This document shows, one piece after another, positions 1 through 9,350 of a stretch of 64,000 bases of DNA; within the stretch, counting starts at the first letter, position 1, and each line of letters begins with the position of its first letter. Source of the stretch: an uncultured Lachnospiraceae bacterium (GTDB lineage Bacteria > Bacillota > Clostridia > Lachnospirales > Lachnospiraceae); assembly GCA_910585995.1 (NCBI GenBank), contig CAJUGG010000076.1, positions 1 through 64,000 on the forward strand, written 5' to 3'. Below the pieces are notes generated by a model that was not told the DNA's origin, did no database searches, and saw only the letters and a program-made list of their open reading frames with translations. The position numbers and the translations under genes were made by a program.

Positions 1-1215
1 CAGCTTCAAGTACGACTGGTCATCGAAGGAACGCTAAAACCGGTGGCAGGTGCAGAAGTAGAGATTACGTATGAAGGAGATCCGGAGAGTGAAGTGCAGC
101 GATTTACCACCAATGAATCGGGTATGACAGAATTGATTACTCTGCCGGCCCCTAATCTGGAATACAGCACACAGTATTCGGAAGAACAACCCTATGCAGA
201 GTATACGATAAAAGCAAGCGCGCCAGGATATGAGGACGTGGAAGTAGCAGGGACAGAGGTGCTGCCTGATGTGATAGCCATCCAGGAGATTGAGATGCGC
301 CTGGCTGTTCCCGATGAAGAATTTGAACGGATAGTCATTGGTCCGCACACCTTGTTCGGAACCTATCCGCCCAAGATTGCAGAAGAAGAGATTAAACCGA
401 CAAATGAAACCGGAGAGATCGTTCTAAGCCGGGTGGTGATTCCGGAATTTGTGATTGTACACGACGGAGTTCCCACAGATACCAGCGCGAAAAACTATTG
501 GGTACGGTTTCGCGACTATATTAAAAATGTGGCTTCCAGTGAGATCTATGCTACCTGGACGGATGCAGCGATACGCGCCAATGTACTGGCCATTATGTCC
601 TTTGTATTGAATCGGGTCTATACCGAATGGTATCGGAACAAAGGCTATGATTTTACCATCACTTCTTCTACTGCATTTGATCAAAAATGGATCTACGGGA
701 GAAATATCTTTCAGACCATCTCCAATGTGGTGGATGAGATGTATGGAAATTATCTCTCAAGGCCAAATGTCAAGCAGCCTATTTTGACGCAGTATTGTGA
801 CGGACGAAGGGTTAGCTGTCCCAACTGGATGACTCAGTGGGGAGCGCAGAGCCTGGGGGAACAGGGGTATTCTGCCATTGAGATTCTCAGGTATTATTAT
901 GGAGAGAGCATCTATATCAATACCGCAGTGGAGATATCCGGTGTCCCTTCTTCCTGGCCTGGCTATGATCTAAGCCGGGGAGCCAGCGGTGCGAAAGTAC
1001 AGCAGATGCAAGAACAGCTCAATGTGATCGCAGGTTCCTATCCGGCTGTTCCAAGGATCGCAGCCGATGGGATCTATGGTCCGGCAACTGAGGCTTCCGT
1101 AAGGACATTTCAATCGATCTTCGGACTTCCGGCGACAGGAGTTGTGGATTATGCCACCTGGTATAAAATATCTCAAATCTATGTGGGAGTTTCCCGAATT
1201 GCAGAATTAAGATAA
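1..1215 (+). CDS. SleC-like spore cortex-lytic protein (SpoIID-like plus peptidoglycan-binding domain), 5' truncated
   Basis: The reading frame is open at the first base, so the true start lies before the window; 404 residues are visible. An N-terminal beta-rich region is followed by a middle segment resembling the SpoIID/LytB lytic transglycosylase fold (visible residues about 150-300; landmarks ANVLAIMSFVLNR and WMTQWGAQSLGEQGY). The last 75 residues form a PG_binding_1 repeat (GASGAKVQQMQEQLN, DGIYGPATEASVRTFQ). This domain order is that of clostridial SleC, which cleaves spore cortex during germination. Assignment is from architecture. A vegetative SpoIID-like wall protein is the alternative. 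Confidence 0.7.
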   Translation, partial: QLQVRLVIEGTLKPVAGAEVEITYEGDPESEVQRFTTNESGMTELITLPAPNLEYSTQYSEEQPYAEYTIKASAPGYEDVEVAGTEVLPDVIAIQEIEMRLAVPDEEFERIVIGPHTLFGTYPPKIAEEEIKPTNETGEIVLSRVVIPEFVIVHDGVPTDTSAKNYWVRFRDYIKNVASSEIYATWTDAAIRANVLAIMSFVLNRVYTEWYRNKGYDFTITSSTAFDQKWIYGRNIFQTISNVVDEMYGNYLSRPNVKQPILTQYCDGRRVSCPNWMTQWGAQSLGEQGYSAIEILRYYYGESIYINTAVEISGVPSSWPGYDLSRGASGAKVQQMQEQLNVIAGSYPAVPRIAADGIYGPATEASVRTFQSIFGLPATGVVDYATWYKISQIYVGVSRIAELR

Positions 1216-1367
1216 ATAGGGCTTTTCTTTTTGGAAAAGATTGGGTATAATGTAACCTGTGGAACGCGCGTTGCGCGTTTCATAGGTGAGCAATAAAACG
1301 TGTTATACACATATGGAATACATTCCACTTCAAGATAGATTGAGAAGAACGAAAGGAGAACATAGTT

Positions 1368-2366
1368 ATGGCAGGAACAGATGTAGGAATCGACTTGGGA
1401 ACAGCCAGTATTCTTGTATATATCAGAGGCAAAGGTGTTGTATTAAAAGAGCCGTCCGTAGTGGCGTTTGACAGAGATACCAATAAGATCAAGGCAATCG
1501 GTGAGGAGGCGCGTCTGATGCTTGGACGTACGCCCGGCAATATTGTAGCTGTGCGTCCTCTTCGCCAAGGTGTGATCTCTGACTATACTGTCACAGAGAA
1601 GATGTTAAAATTCTTTATTCAGAAGGCCATCGGCAAAAAGACATTTCGTAAGCCCAGGATTGCAGTCTGCGTACCCAGCGGCGTGACAGAGGTAGAGAAA
1701 AAAGCAGTGGAAGATGCCACCTATCAGGCAGGCGCAAGAGATGTATTTATCATCGAGGAACCCATTGCGGCGGCGATTGGGGCAGGGATTGATATTGCCA
1801 GGCCCTGCGGCAATATGATCGTGGATATCGGAGGTGGTACGACAGATATCGCGGTCATCTCTTTGAACGGAACCGTAGTCAGCACTTCGGTCAAGATCGC
1901 AGGAGATGATTTTGACGAGGCGATTGTCCGCTATATGCGTAAAAAGCACAATCTGTTGATTGGTGAACGGACCGCAGAGGATATTAAGATCAAAGTAGGA
2001 AGCTGTTATCCAAGAGCCGAGGTGGACAGCATCGATGTCCGCGGCCGTAACTTAGTCACGGGTCTGCCCAAGACCGTCACCGTCACTTCCGAAGAGACAG
2101 AAGAGGCATTAAAAGAATCCACAGCACAGATTGTGGAGGCAGTCCACAGCGTATTAGAGCGTACGCCTCCGGAGCTGACCGCAGATATTGCTGACCGGGG
2201 GATTGTGCTGACAGGCGGCGGAGCGCTGCTTCGCGGCTTAGAAGAGCTTTTAGAGTCCAAGACAGGCATCAATACTATGACAGCCGAAGAACCGATGAAA
2301 TGCGTGGCCATCGGCACTGGAAAATATGTGGAGAGCCTTTCCGGAACTAACCGTAAAGAAGATTGA
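1368..2366 (+). CDS. mreB: Rod-shape actin homologue MreB/Mbl
   Basis: Bacterial actin that polymerises under the membrane and guides peptidoglycan synthesis. The 332-residue length is normal. Actin-fold nucleotide motifs are clear: phosphate-1 GIDLGTASILVYI (about residue 7), phosphate-2 DIGGGTTDIAVISLNG (about 152) and the adenosine motif LTGGGALLRGL (about 282). The start follows GAAAGGAG by eight bases. No mreC or mreD lies beside it, so this is a stand-alone MreB/Mbl-type gene; which paralogue (MreB, Mbl, MreBH) cannot be told here. A TATAAT hexamer lies about 120 bases upstream in a region with two short palindromes, but no convincing -35 is seen. A strong terminator follows. Confidence 0.93.
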   Translation: MAGTDVGIDLGTASILVYIRGKGVVLKEPSVVAFDRDTNKIKAIGEEARLMLGRTPGNIVAVRPLRQGVISDYTVTEKMLKFFIQKAIGKKTFRKPRIAVCVPSGVTEVEKKAVEDATYQAGARDVFIIEEPIAAAIGAGIDIARPCGNMIVDIGGGTTDIAVISLNGTVVSTSVKIAGDDFDEAIVRYMRKKHNLLIGERTAEDIKIKVGSCYPRAEVDSIDVRGRNLVTGLPKTVTVTSEETEEALKESTAQIVEAVHSVLERTPPELTADIADRGIVLTGGGALLRGLEELLESKTGINTMTAEEPMKCVAIGTGKYVESLSGTNRKED

Positions 2367-2389
2367 TACTGCACACAAGGCAGTGGTGC

Positions 2390-2442
2390 AGGCTGTTGCA
2401 AAAGTGCGATTGTTAGCGCTGCATTTTGCGACAGCCTTTTTG
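2390..2442 (+). terminator. Rho-independent terminator after mreB
   Basis: A stem of about 17 bp (AGGCTGTTGCAAAAGTGC against GCATTTTGCGACAGCCT) is followed at once by TTTTTGT. It separates mreB from recD2, whose start is only about 20 bases downstream, so recD2 must rely on read-through or on a promoter within or before the hairpin. Confidence 0.8.
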
Positions 2443-2461
2443 TGCAGACATGAGGTGATCC

Positions 2462-4687
2462 ATGGAGATACATAAAGGGTATGTAGAACATATTGTATTT
2501 CGAAACAGTGAGAATGGCTATACCGTATTTCAACTGATCGAAAGTGACGAGGAGCTTACTTGTGTGGGCAGTTTTCCCATGCTTGCAGAAGGAGAATTTA
2601 TAAAAGTTAGCGGTTCTAAAAAGGAGCACCCTCTGTATGGAAGCCAGATCTATGTGGAACAGATGGAGATCCTGTCACCGGAAGATGAGACCGCCATGGA
2701 GCGTTATCTGGCAAGCGGGGCGATCAAAGGGATAAAAAAAGCGCTTGCTGCGCGGATTGTCAAGCGCTTTAAAGGGGATACCTTTCGGATTATGGAGGAA
2801 GAGCCGGAGCGCTTATCAGAGATCAAGGGCATCAGCGAACGTATGGCCAGAGAGATTGCGCAGCAGATGTCGGACAAAAAAGAGATGCGCCAGACGATGA
2901 TGTTTTTAAGTCAATACGGCATCTCTACGGCTCTGTCAGTCAAGATCTATCAAAAATATGGCGCCCGTACGTATCAGGTGGTACAGGAGAATCCTTATCG
3001 CTTGGCAGATGATATCTCCGGAGTGGGATTTAAGATAGCGGATGAGATTGCCGGGAAGATCGGCATCCATACGGACTCGGATTACCGGATCCGCAGCGGC
3101 CTGTTGTATGTGCTTTTACAGGCGTGTGGAGAAGGGCATACCTGTCTGCCCAGAGAATTGCTGATTCACAGAGCTTCAGAACTGTTAGGCGTGGAAGCAG
3201 AACCAATAGAGACTCAGATGATGAATCTGTGTATGGACCGAAAGCTGCTGATCAAAGAAGTGGCAAAGCAGCCTATGGTGTTTTATAGCCAGTATTATTA
3301 TATGGAACTGAATGTTGCAAAGATGCTCCACGACTTGAATCTGGAGTGCGCGATGGATCAGGAGCTGATTTTAAAAAAACTGGCAGATGTGGAGAAGCTG
3401 TCCAAGATTGAACTGGATGAGATGCAGAGGCTGGCAGCCGTGGAGGCAGTAAAAAACGGCCTTCTGATCATTACCGGAGGACCTGGCACAGGCAAGACTA
3501 CGACGATTAATGCGATTATCCGCTATTTTGAGACCGAGGATATGGAGATCCTCTTAGCGGCGCCTACCGGACGTGCAGCCAAGCGAATGACAGAGGCCAC
3601 GGGCTATGAGGCTGTGACGATTCACCGCTTGTTGGAGCTGAATGGAGCGCCTACAGATGACAGGCAGGCTTCTTTTGAGCGCAATGAAGAGAATCCTCTC
3701 GAAGCGGATGTGATCATTATTGACGAGATGTCCATGGTGGATATCTTTTTGATGCATGCACTGTTAAAGGCGGTCAGCGTCGGCACACGCCTGATTCTGG
3801 TGGGAGATGTGAATCAGCTTCCCAGTGTAGGACCCGGATGCGTCTTAAAAGATATGATCTTATCCAAGGCGTATCATGTGGTGATGCTTAAGAAGATCTT
3901 TCGCCAGGCCAGTCAAAGCGATATCATTGTCAATGCCCATAAGATCAATAAGGGAGAGGCCGTTGTCTTAGACAATAAGAGCAAGGACTTTTTCTTCTTA
4001 AAGAGACAAGATCCCAATATCATCCTGCGGGTAGTGCTAGCACTGATCTTAGAAAAACTGCCGCGCTATGTCCATGCAAGGTGGCAGGATATCCAGGTAT
4101 TGACGCCCATGCGAAAAGGTGCGCTTGGCGTGGAGCGGCTCAATGAAGTGCTGCAATACTATCTCAATCCTCCTTCTGAAGACAAGGCAGAGAAAGAGAC
4201 ACCGAGAGGCTTGTTCCGGGAAGGGGACAAGGTGATGCAGATTAAAAATAATTATCAGATGGAATGGGAGGCCAAGAACCGCTATGGGATTGCTGTGGAT
4301 AAGGGAACGGGAATCTTTAATGGGGATATGGGTGTGGTCTCCGGGATCAATCTGGCAGCGGAGCAGATGGAGGTGTTGTTCGACGATTACCGGACTGTGG
4401 TGTATGAATTTTCACAGCTAGATGAACTGGAGCTGGCCTATGCAGTGACCATTCACAAATCGCAGGGAAGTGAGTATCCGGCAGTGGTGCTTCCGCTTTT
4501 AAGCGGTCCGCGGATGCTGATGAACCGAAATCTTCTCTATACTGCAGTGACGCGCGCCCGTTTTTGTGTTACCGTGGTGGGAAGTGAGGAGACATTTGAA
4601 AAAATGATTGAAAATGTAAGTGAACAGGCCCGCTATAGTGGTCTGAAGGAACGAATCCAGGAGGTGGAGGTGGATGCAGCTGAATAA
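2462..4687 (+). CDS. recD2: ATP-dependent RecD-like DNA helicase RecD2
   Basis: SF1B 5'-3' DNA helicase of the RecD2 (YrrC) type, which acts without RecBC in replication and repair. The 741 residues include an N-terminal OB-like region, helix-hairpin-helix repeats (about 90-200), Walker A GGPGTGKTT (about 340), Walker B IIDEMSMVD (about 418), a motif-V region with HKSQGSEYP (about 667) and motif VI TAVTRAR (about 693). AGGTGAT precedes the ATG. Its end overlaps the comF start by 14 bases, a recD2-comF coupling that is common in Clostridia. Confidence 0.95.
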   Translation: MEIHKGYVEHIVFRNSENGYTVFQLIESDEELTCVGSFPMLAEGEFIKVSGSKKEHPLYGSQIYVEQMEILSPEDETAMERYLASGAIKGIKKALAARIVKRFKGDTFRIMEEEPERLSEIKGISERMAREIAQQMSDKKEMRQTMMFLSQYGISTALSVKIYQKYGARTYQVVQENPYRLADDISGVGFKIADEIAGKIGIHTDSDYRIRSGLLYVLLQACGEGHTCLPRELLIHRASELLGVEAEPIETQMMNLCMDRKLLIKEVAKQPMVFYSQYYYMELNVAKMLHDLNLECAMDQELILKKLADVEKLSKIELDEMQRLAAVEAVKNGLLIITGGPGTGKTTTINAIIRYFETEDMEILLAAPTGRAAKRMTEATGYEAVTIHRLLELNGAPTDDRQASFERNEENPLEADVIIIDEMSMVDIFLMHALLKAVSVGTRLILVGDVNQLPSVGPGCVLKDMILSKAYHVVMLKKIFRQASQSDIIVNAHKINKGEAVVLDNKSKDFFFLKRQDPNIILRVVLALILEKLPRYVHARWQDIQVLTPMRKGALGVERLNEVLQYYLNPPSEDKAEKETPRGLFREGDKVMQIKNNYQMEWEAKNRYGIAVDKGTGIFNGDMGVVSGINLAAEQMEVLFDDYRTVVYEFSQLDELELAYAVTIHKSQGSEYPAVVLPLLSGPRMLMNRNLLYTAVTRARFCVTVVGSEETFEKMIENVSEQARYSGLKERIQEVEVDAAE

Positions 4688-5390
4688 ATTTGATCCCTTG
4701 GGTCTTATCTTTCCCAAAAGGTGCCCGGTTTGCCATGAGGTGGTGGAGGAGGCAGGTGAGCTGGCCTGTGAGATCTGCAGGGTAAAGCTTCCTTATATAA
4801 AGGAACCCTCCTGCTGTATCTGCGGGAAACCGCTTCACTTGGAGGAGCAGGAGTATTGTCAGGATTGCAGACGGAAGAAACATCAGTTCGAAGAAGGAAG
4901 AGCGCCTTTTTTCTATGAGGAAGTGATGAGACGCTCGATTGCCCGTTATAAGTACAGCGGGAGGCGCGAATATGCAGAGTTTTATGCGGATGAGATATTA
5001 AAAAGATGCGCCCGCAGGATGCTTCATTGGAAAGCAGAAGCACTGATTCCCATTCCGCTGCATCCTTCCAGAAAAAGAAAGAGAGGTTTTAACCAGGCCG
5101 AGCTGTTGGCAAAAGCCATAGCAAAACGCTCCGGGATACCAGTGGATGCGAAGCTTTTGTTTCGCACGAAGAAGACCGATGCACAGAAAGATCTGAATGA
5201 CCAGGAACGACTGGCCAATCTTCGAGACGCCTTTTCTGTTCAGAAAAAGGAGATTCCCTATCACAATCTTATATTAGTCGATGACATCTACACGACAGGA
5301 AGTACGATGGATGCAGCGGCAAAATTATTAAAAGAACATGGCGCACAGAACGTGTATTTTTTATGTATCTGTGTTGGCATGGGAAATTGA
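4674..5390 (+). CDS. comF: ComF family phosphoribosyltransferase-like protein
   Basis: Homologue of the competence protein ComF/GntX. Four CxxC pairs (CPVC, CEIC, CCIC, CQDC; residues about 16-65) form the N-terminal zinc-binding region. The C-terminal PRTase fold carries the PRPP loop ILVDDIYTTGSTM (about 198-210). Length of 238 is typical. The start lies inside the end of recD2 behind AGGAGGTGGAGG. In competent bacteria ComF aids uptake or processing of transforming single-stranded DNA; no other com gene is in the window, so the role here is inferred. Confidence 0.92.
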   Translation: MQLNKFDPLGLIFPKRCPVCHEVVEEAGELACEICRVKLPYIKEPSCCICGKPLHLEEQEYCQDCRRKKHQFEEGRAPFFYEEVMRRSIARYKYSGRREYAEFYADEILKRCARRMLHWKAEALIPIPLHPSRKRKRGFNQAELLAKAIAKRSGIPVDAKLLFRTKKTDAQKDLNDQERLANLRDAFSVQKKEIPYHNLILVDDIYTTGSTMDAAAKLLKEHGAQNVYFLCICVGMGN

Positions 5391-5415
5391 TACTGGACGC
5401 CTTGTGAGTTTTTGG

Positions 5416-5443
5416 TTGAATTTCCAGACATTTGTGTTATACT
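5416..5443 (+). promoter_or_regulatory. Sigma-A-like promoter of the cdaA operon
   Basis: TTGAAT, 16-base spacer, TATACT, about 30 bases before the first gene of the four-gene membrane/c-di-AMP operon. Confidence 0.55.
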
Positions 5444-5472
5444 ATGGTGTATATGAGGTGAAGACTGCTTAT

Positions 5473-5919
5473 ATGATTAACGAAGAAAAAGTGATTTTGA
5501 TGACGCGGGCCTCTCTTTATGAAAAAAAGACTGGCAGGCAAAATATGAAGATTACCAAATATTTCCGACATGATTATATCAGCCTGCAGATGTTAAGCGG
5601 CTGGTTCTTCGTGACGGTCAGTTTTGCGCTTTGCGCAGCTCTGTGGGGAGTGTGCAACATGGAATATCTGCTGGACAATCTTCATAAAATGGATTTGAGA
5701 AGTTTTGGATTGACCATACTTACGGTCTATGTGTTGGTGGTTGCTGTCTATTGCTGTATTTTGTACGGACTCTGTTCGTACCGTTATTATACTGCAAAAA
5801 AAAGTGTGGGAACCTATGCGCATACCCTTCGAAAGATTTCCGATATTTATATGCAGGAAGAGAAAAATGCGTCGTCTGGAACATTGACGGAGGGAAAGAA
5901 ACATGACAACATTACTTGA
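5473..5919 (+). CDS. Small two-TM membrane protein upstream of cdaA
   Basis: Family not recognised. The start chosen is the ATG after GAGGTG and downstream of the promoter, giving 148 residues; an in-frame start 135 bases earlier would lie upstream of the promoter. Two hydrophobic segments (about 42-62 and 78-100) flank a short loop, with a basic N-terminus and a charged cytoplasmic-looking tail. It overlaps the next gene by 17 bases and so is co-transcribed with a polytopic membrane protein, cdaA and cdaR. A link to c-di-AMP signalling or to wall work is inference from position only. Confidence 0.7.
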   Translation: MINEEKVILMTRASLYEKKTGRQNMKITKYFRHDYISLQMLSGWFFVTVSFALCAALWGVCNMEYLLDNLHKMDLRSFGLTILTVYVLVVAVYCCILYGLCSYRYYTAKKSVGTYAHTLRKISDIYMQEEKNASSGTLTEGKKHDNIT

Positions 5920-6853
5920 GATGAAACAGCATTTAAAAATATTTTATTCCAGGTATGATGTGTATCTGATCCCGGCAATTAAGTTTTTAGTTGCATTTTT
6001 TGCATTTACGCTTTTGAATGGCCAGGTGGGATTTATGGAAAAGGCGACGAATCCGGCGCTCTCTTTGCTGCTTGCACTGTTGTGTTCTTTTCTGCCGGTC
6101 AATCTGATTGCCATCTTCAGTGCGGTATTGCTTTGTGTCCATGCGTATGCGCTGTCCCTGGAGCTTTTTGCCATCACAGCCGGACTGTTATTTATCATGT
6201 ATGCTGTGTATTTTCGGGTGGCTCCGGGATATGGATATGTGCTGGTGCTGACGCCGATGGCATTTTTCTTAAGGATTCCGTATGCGATACCTCTGATCTT
6301 GGGACTGGTGGCTGCACCGGTGAGTGCAGTGCCGATAGGATGTGGTACGATTGTCTACTATCTGATGTATTATATGAAAAACAATGAGAAGATGCTGGGC
6401 AGTTCGGAGACAGAGGAGATGTCCGCCCGCTTTTTAAGCCTGATCGAAAGCATGCTGAACAACCGGCTGATGATCCTGACCGTACTGGTGTTTGCAGTCG
6501 TGGTGGTGATCGTCTATGGGATCCGCAAGCTGAGCCTGGACTATTCGTGGTATCTGGCAATCGGTATTGGTGCGGTTGTCAATATTGTGTTGTTTTTAAT
6601 CGGCTCTATGGTGATGGAGACAAATGTGGCGATTGGTTCTCTGGTAATCGGGACGCTTCTGTCTTTTTTATTGGCGCTGGTGGTGGAGTTTTTTGTATTT
6701 AGCGTGGATTATTCCCGGACTGAATATACCCAGTTTGAAGACGATGAGTATTATTATTATGTGAAGGCAGTGCCGAAGATGTCCATTGCCATCTCCGATA
6801 AAAAAGTAAAAAAGATTAATTCCAGACAAAAGACAGGAAGAAGAAAACATTAG
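5903..6853 (+). CDS. Polytopic membrane protein of unknown function upstream of cdaA
   Basis: The 316 residues include about eight predicted membrane segments, no soluble enzymatic domain, and a basic C-terminal tail rich in Lys and Arg after an acidic, Tyr-rich stretch (DDEYYYY). I do not recognise a named family with certainty; ABC-permease-like and transport-like folds are possible. The start overlaps the preceding small membrane gene, and cdaA begins 36 bases after its stop. The conserved-looking order small membrane protein - this protein - cdaA - cdaR suggests a shared role at the membrane. Confidence 0.75.
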   Translation: MTTLLEMKQHLKIFYSRYDVYLIPAIKFLVAFFAFTLLNGQVGFMEKATNPALSLLLALLCSFLPVNLIAIFSAVLLCVHAYALSLELFAITAGLLFIMYAVYFRVAPGYGYVLVLTPMAFFLRIPYAIPLILGLVAAPVSAVPIGCGTIVYYLMYYMKNNEKMLGSSETEEMSARFLSLIESMLNNRLMILTVLVFAVVVVIVYGIRKLSLDYSWYLAIGIGAVVNIVLFLIGSMVMETNVAIGSLVIGTLLSFLLALVVEFFVFSVDYSRTEYTQFEDDEYYYYVKAVPKMSIAISDKKVKKINSRQKTGRRKH

Positions 6854-6889
6854 ACAGGAATGTATCTGATATAGAAGGGATGTGAAAAA

Positions 6890-7759
6890 ATGAGTCTTGA
6901 ACAGCTGAATCAGTATATCGCATGGGATGCCTTGAATATTACGAAAACTGATATGGCAGAGATTATCATTTTGTCCTTTATCATCTATCAGATTATGATC
7001 TGGATTAAATCCACTCGTGCGTGGACGCTCTTAAAGGGGTTTGCGGTAGTGCTGGCGCTGTTGGCGGTGGCACAGCTTTTTCATATGAATACGATTCTCT
7101 GGATCTCAGAGAATTTTTTCAGCCTTGGAATCACAGCGGTGATTATCGTGTTTCAGCCGGAGCTGCGCCGCGCGCTGGAGCAGTTGGGCGAGAAAAATAT
7201 CTTGAGTTCGATTGTAGGGCTTGATAATGTAAAAAGAGAGGACGAGAATCTGTCTGACCGGACGGTATCCGAGCTGGTACGGGCATGTTTTGAGATGGGA
7301 AAGGCCAGGACCGGGGCACTGATTGTGATGGAACAAAGTGTCAGTCTGCTGGAATACGACCGGACGGGGATTGCTATAGATGCGATCGTATCCAATCAGT
7401 TATTGTTAAATATATTTGAAAAAAATACACCGCTGCATGATGGAGCGGTGATTCTGTCCGGGAACCGGGTCCGGTCTGCCACTTGTTACTTGCCGTTGTC
7501 AGATAATATGAATCTGAGTAAGGCATTGGGAACGAGACATCGTGCGGCAGTGGGGATTAGCGAAGTGAGTGATTCTCTGACGATTATTGTATCAGAGGAG
7601 ACAGGTGCTGTCTCTGTCGCCAAAAACGGGAGAATCCTGCGCAATCTGAATCAGGAGCAGTTGAGAGAACAGTTGGAAGCTTTACAGGCGAAGGCAGAGG
7701 ATGGCCGGAAAATTAAATTATGGAAAGGGCGGAGCAAGCATGAAGACAAAGATATTTAA
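6890..7759 (+). CDS. cdaA: Membrane diadenylate cyclase CdaA
   Basis: Makes c-di-AMP from two ATP; c-di-AMP controls potassium and osmolyte transport and wall homeostasis. The N-terminal 100 residues hold three membrane helices. The DAC domain follows with the catalytic signatures DGAVI (about 184) and TRHRAAVG (about 215), both intact. Length of 289 is normal. The start has GAAGGGATG upstream. The 3' end overlaps cdaR by 20 bases, the usual coupling with its regulator. glmM, often third in the operon, is not here. Confidence 0.95.
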   Translation: MSLEQLNQYIAWDALNITKTDMAEIIILSFIIYQIMIWIKSTRAWTLLKGFAVVLALLAVAQLFHMNTILWISENFFSLGITAVIIVFQPELRRALEQLGEKNILSSIVGLDNVKREDENLSDRTVSELVRACFEMGKARTGALIVMEQSVSLLEYDRTGIAIDAIVSNQLLLNIFEKNTPLHDGAVILSGNRVRSATCYLPLSDNMNLSKALGTRHRAAVGISEVSDSLTIIVSEETGAVSVAKNGRILRNLNQEQLREQLEALQAKAEDGRKIKLWKGRSKHEDKDI

Positions 7760-8996
7760 CAATCTGCTGCTGAAGATCCTTTCTGTAGTGGCAGCGGTTT
7801 TATTGTGGCTCATGGTGGTCAATATTGATGATGCTATTGACAGCAAGCCTTTTCGAAATGTAAAGGTCAATATGATCAATACCGATATCCTGACGACACA
7901 GGGGCAGATGTGCCGTATTGAAGAAGGGACGGATACGGTGGATCTGACTGTCTATGCAAGACGGTCTGTGTTAAAAGATTTAAAAGCGTCGGATTTTATT
8001 GTGACGGCGGATATGCAAAAGGATCTGCGCTATGGCAGTATGGTCAAGATCGAAGTGGAATATACGGGCAATGCGACCATTGACCGGATTGAACAGAACC
8101 GAGAGAATGTGCTGGTCAGCATTGAACAATCCGTGACAAAGCAGTTCAAGGTAGCTGTAGAGACCAAGGGAGAATGTGGCAATGGCTTAGTGGTAGGCAG
8201 CACGATACCGGCCCAGACACTAGTGGAGATTACTGGTCCCATATCCACGGTGGAGCGGATCAAACGGGTAAAGGCAGAAGTAAATATTACAGGTATTACG
8301 GGAACTGTTGTTCGATTATCTACGTTGCAGTTGTTAGATGGTGATGGGAATCCTGTGGACGGGACATATCTGAATTATATTGGCAAAGATTCCGAATTTG
8401 AAGTGACTGTGACTACCTTGAATACAAAACAGGTGGGGATCAGCTTTGACATTAGCCAGGTAGCGCCGGAAGGATATGGTTTGAGTGCGATCTCCTATAC
8501 GCCGGAGACGGTGGAGATTGCAGGACTGAAGTCACAGATTGGGCCGATCTATAATCTGGATATTCCTCCGGAGGCGTTGAATCCGGATCGGGAGAGCGGA
8601 AAAGTGGTACAGACGGTGGATATCAGTCAGTATTTAAGCAGCGGCCTTTTGATACCCAATGAAAGTGACAGGGAGATTGTGGTCACGATGGAGATCGTTC
8701 CTTATCAGTCGGTGAGCTATGTGCTGACTGGCGGGCAGATTCAGTATCAGAATGTGCCAGAAGGGTATACACTGGATCTGTCAGAGACGCCGCCTCTGGA
8801 GATAGTGGTCAGCGGGATGGTAGAAGCGCTTGCTGGGGTGTCGCTGGAGAATATATCGGCAAGTGTGGATCTAAGTGCTTGCCAGCGGGCAGGGACGTAT
8901 CATCTGCCGGTGACGGTGACAGTGCCAGAAGGATGTGTAGGTCCGGAGGGACTGGAGACGAGTGTGAGGTTGTTGCGGGTGGAGGATGAAGAATAG
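7740..8996 (+). CDS. cdaR: YbbR-domain regulator of CdaA
   Basis: Extracytoplasmic YbbR-repeat protein that binds and modulates CdaA. One N-terminal membrane helix (residues about 8-27) precedes roughly four YbbR beta repeats over 418 residues. The start chosen is the ATG of MKTKIFNN inside the end of cdaA; a longer in-frame start 39 bases earlier is less likely because AAGGGCGGAG sits before the chosen one. The gene ends just before a large palindrome. Confidence 0.9.
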   Translation: MKTKIFNNLLLKILSVVAAVLLWLMVVNIDDAIDSKPFRNVKVNMINTDILTTQGQMCRIEEGTDTVDLTVYARRSVLKDLKASDFIVTADMQKDLRYGSMVKIEVEYTGNATIDRIEQNRENVLVSIEQSVTKQFKVAVETKGECGNGLVVGSTIPAQTLVEITGPISTVERIKRVKAEVNITGITGTVVRLSTLQLLDGDGNPVDGTYLNYIGKDSEFEVTVTTLNTKQVGISFDISQVAPEGYGLSAISYTPETVEIAGLKSQIGPIYNLDIPPEALNPDRESGKVVQTVDISQYLSSGLLIPNESDREIVVTMEIVPYQSVSYVLTGGQIQYQNVPEGYTLDLSETPPLEIVVSGMVEALAGVSLENISASVDLSACQRAGTYHLPVTVTVPEGCVGPEGLETSVRLLRVEDEE

Positions 8997-9004
8997 AGGC
9001 GACG

Positions 9005-9250
9005 GAGCCGCCCCAAGGGCCTGACGTCAAAGGGGACGGCGTAAAATGGGGCGCCCTGACTCGACAAATGTCTGCATAGAGTGTAACGGATAGTCTGCAA
9101 AGTTTGTATGCCCCAATCGGACACATAAGTGTCCGCCTGGTTCATATAAACTTCACAGACTGTCCGCTCCAATCTACACAGCACTATTTGTGCGAGTCAG
9201 GACACCCCATTTTACACCGTCCCCTTTGGGGCAGGCCCTTGGGGCGGCTC
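9005..9250. repeat. Long palindrome, copy A (hairpin family P)
   Basis: A 246-bp near-perfect inverted repeat fills most of the gap after cdaR. The outer 18 bp (GAGCCGCCCCAAGGGCCT) pair perfectly with the far end, and a further 23-bp block pairs with one mismatch. The middle holds a core, CGGACAC-loop-GTGTCCG, flanked by TTTGTATGCCCC and GTCCGCTCCAATC, that recurs in two other intergenic copies in this window. No ORF of note. It may act as a bidirectional terminator, as a folded RNA or as a mobile palindrome. Confidence 0.85.
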
Positions 9251-9300
9251 CTGGGGATTGATAGGTATAGGGGGGATTGTTAGAGGGAATGGATATTAGG

Positions 9301-9325
9301 GGGGCTGTCACTTGGTGACAGCCCC
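9301..9325. other. Perfect 11-bp hairpin before the DUF2142 gene
   Basis: GGGGCTGTCAC, 3-base loop, GTGACAGCCCC. It lies 13 bases before AAGGAGG and has no T-run, so it is not a standard terminator; it could protect the mRNA 5' end or modulate translation. Confidence 0.6.
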
Positions 9326-9350
9326 ATTGGGATATGTAAGGAGGTCTGGG

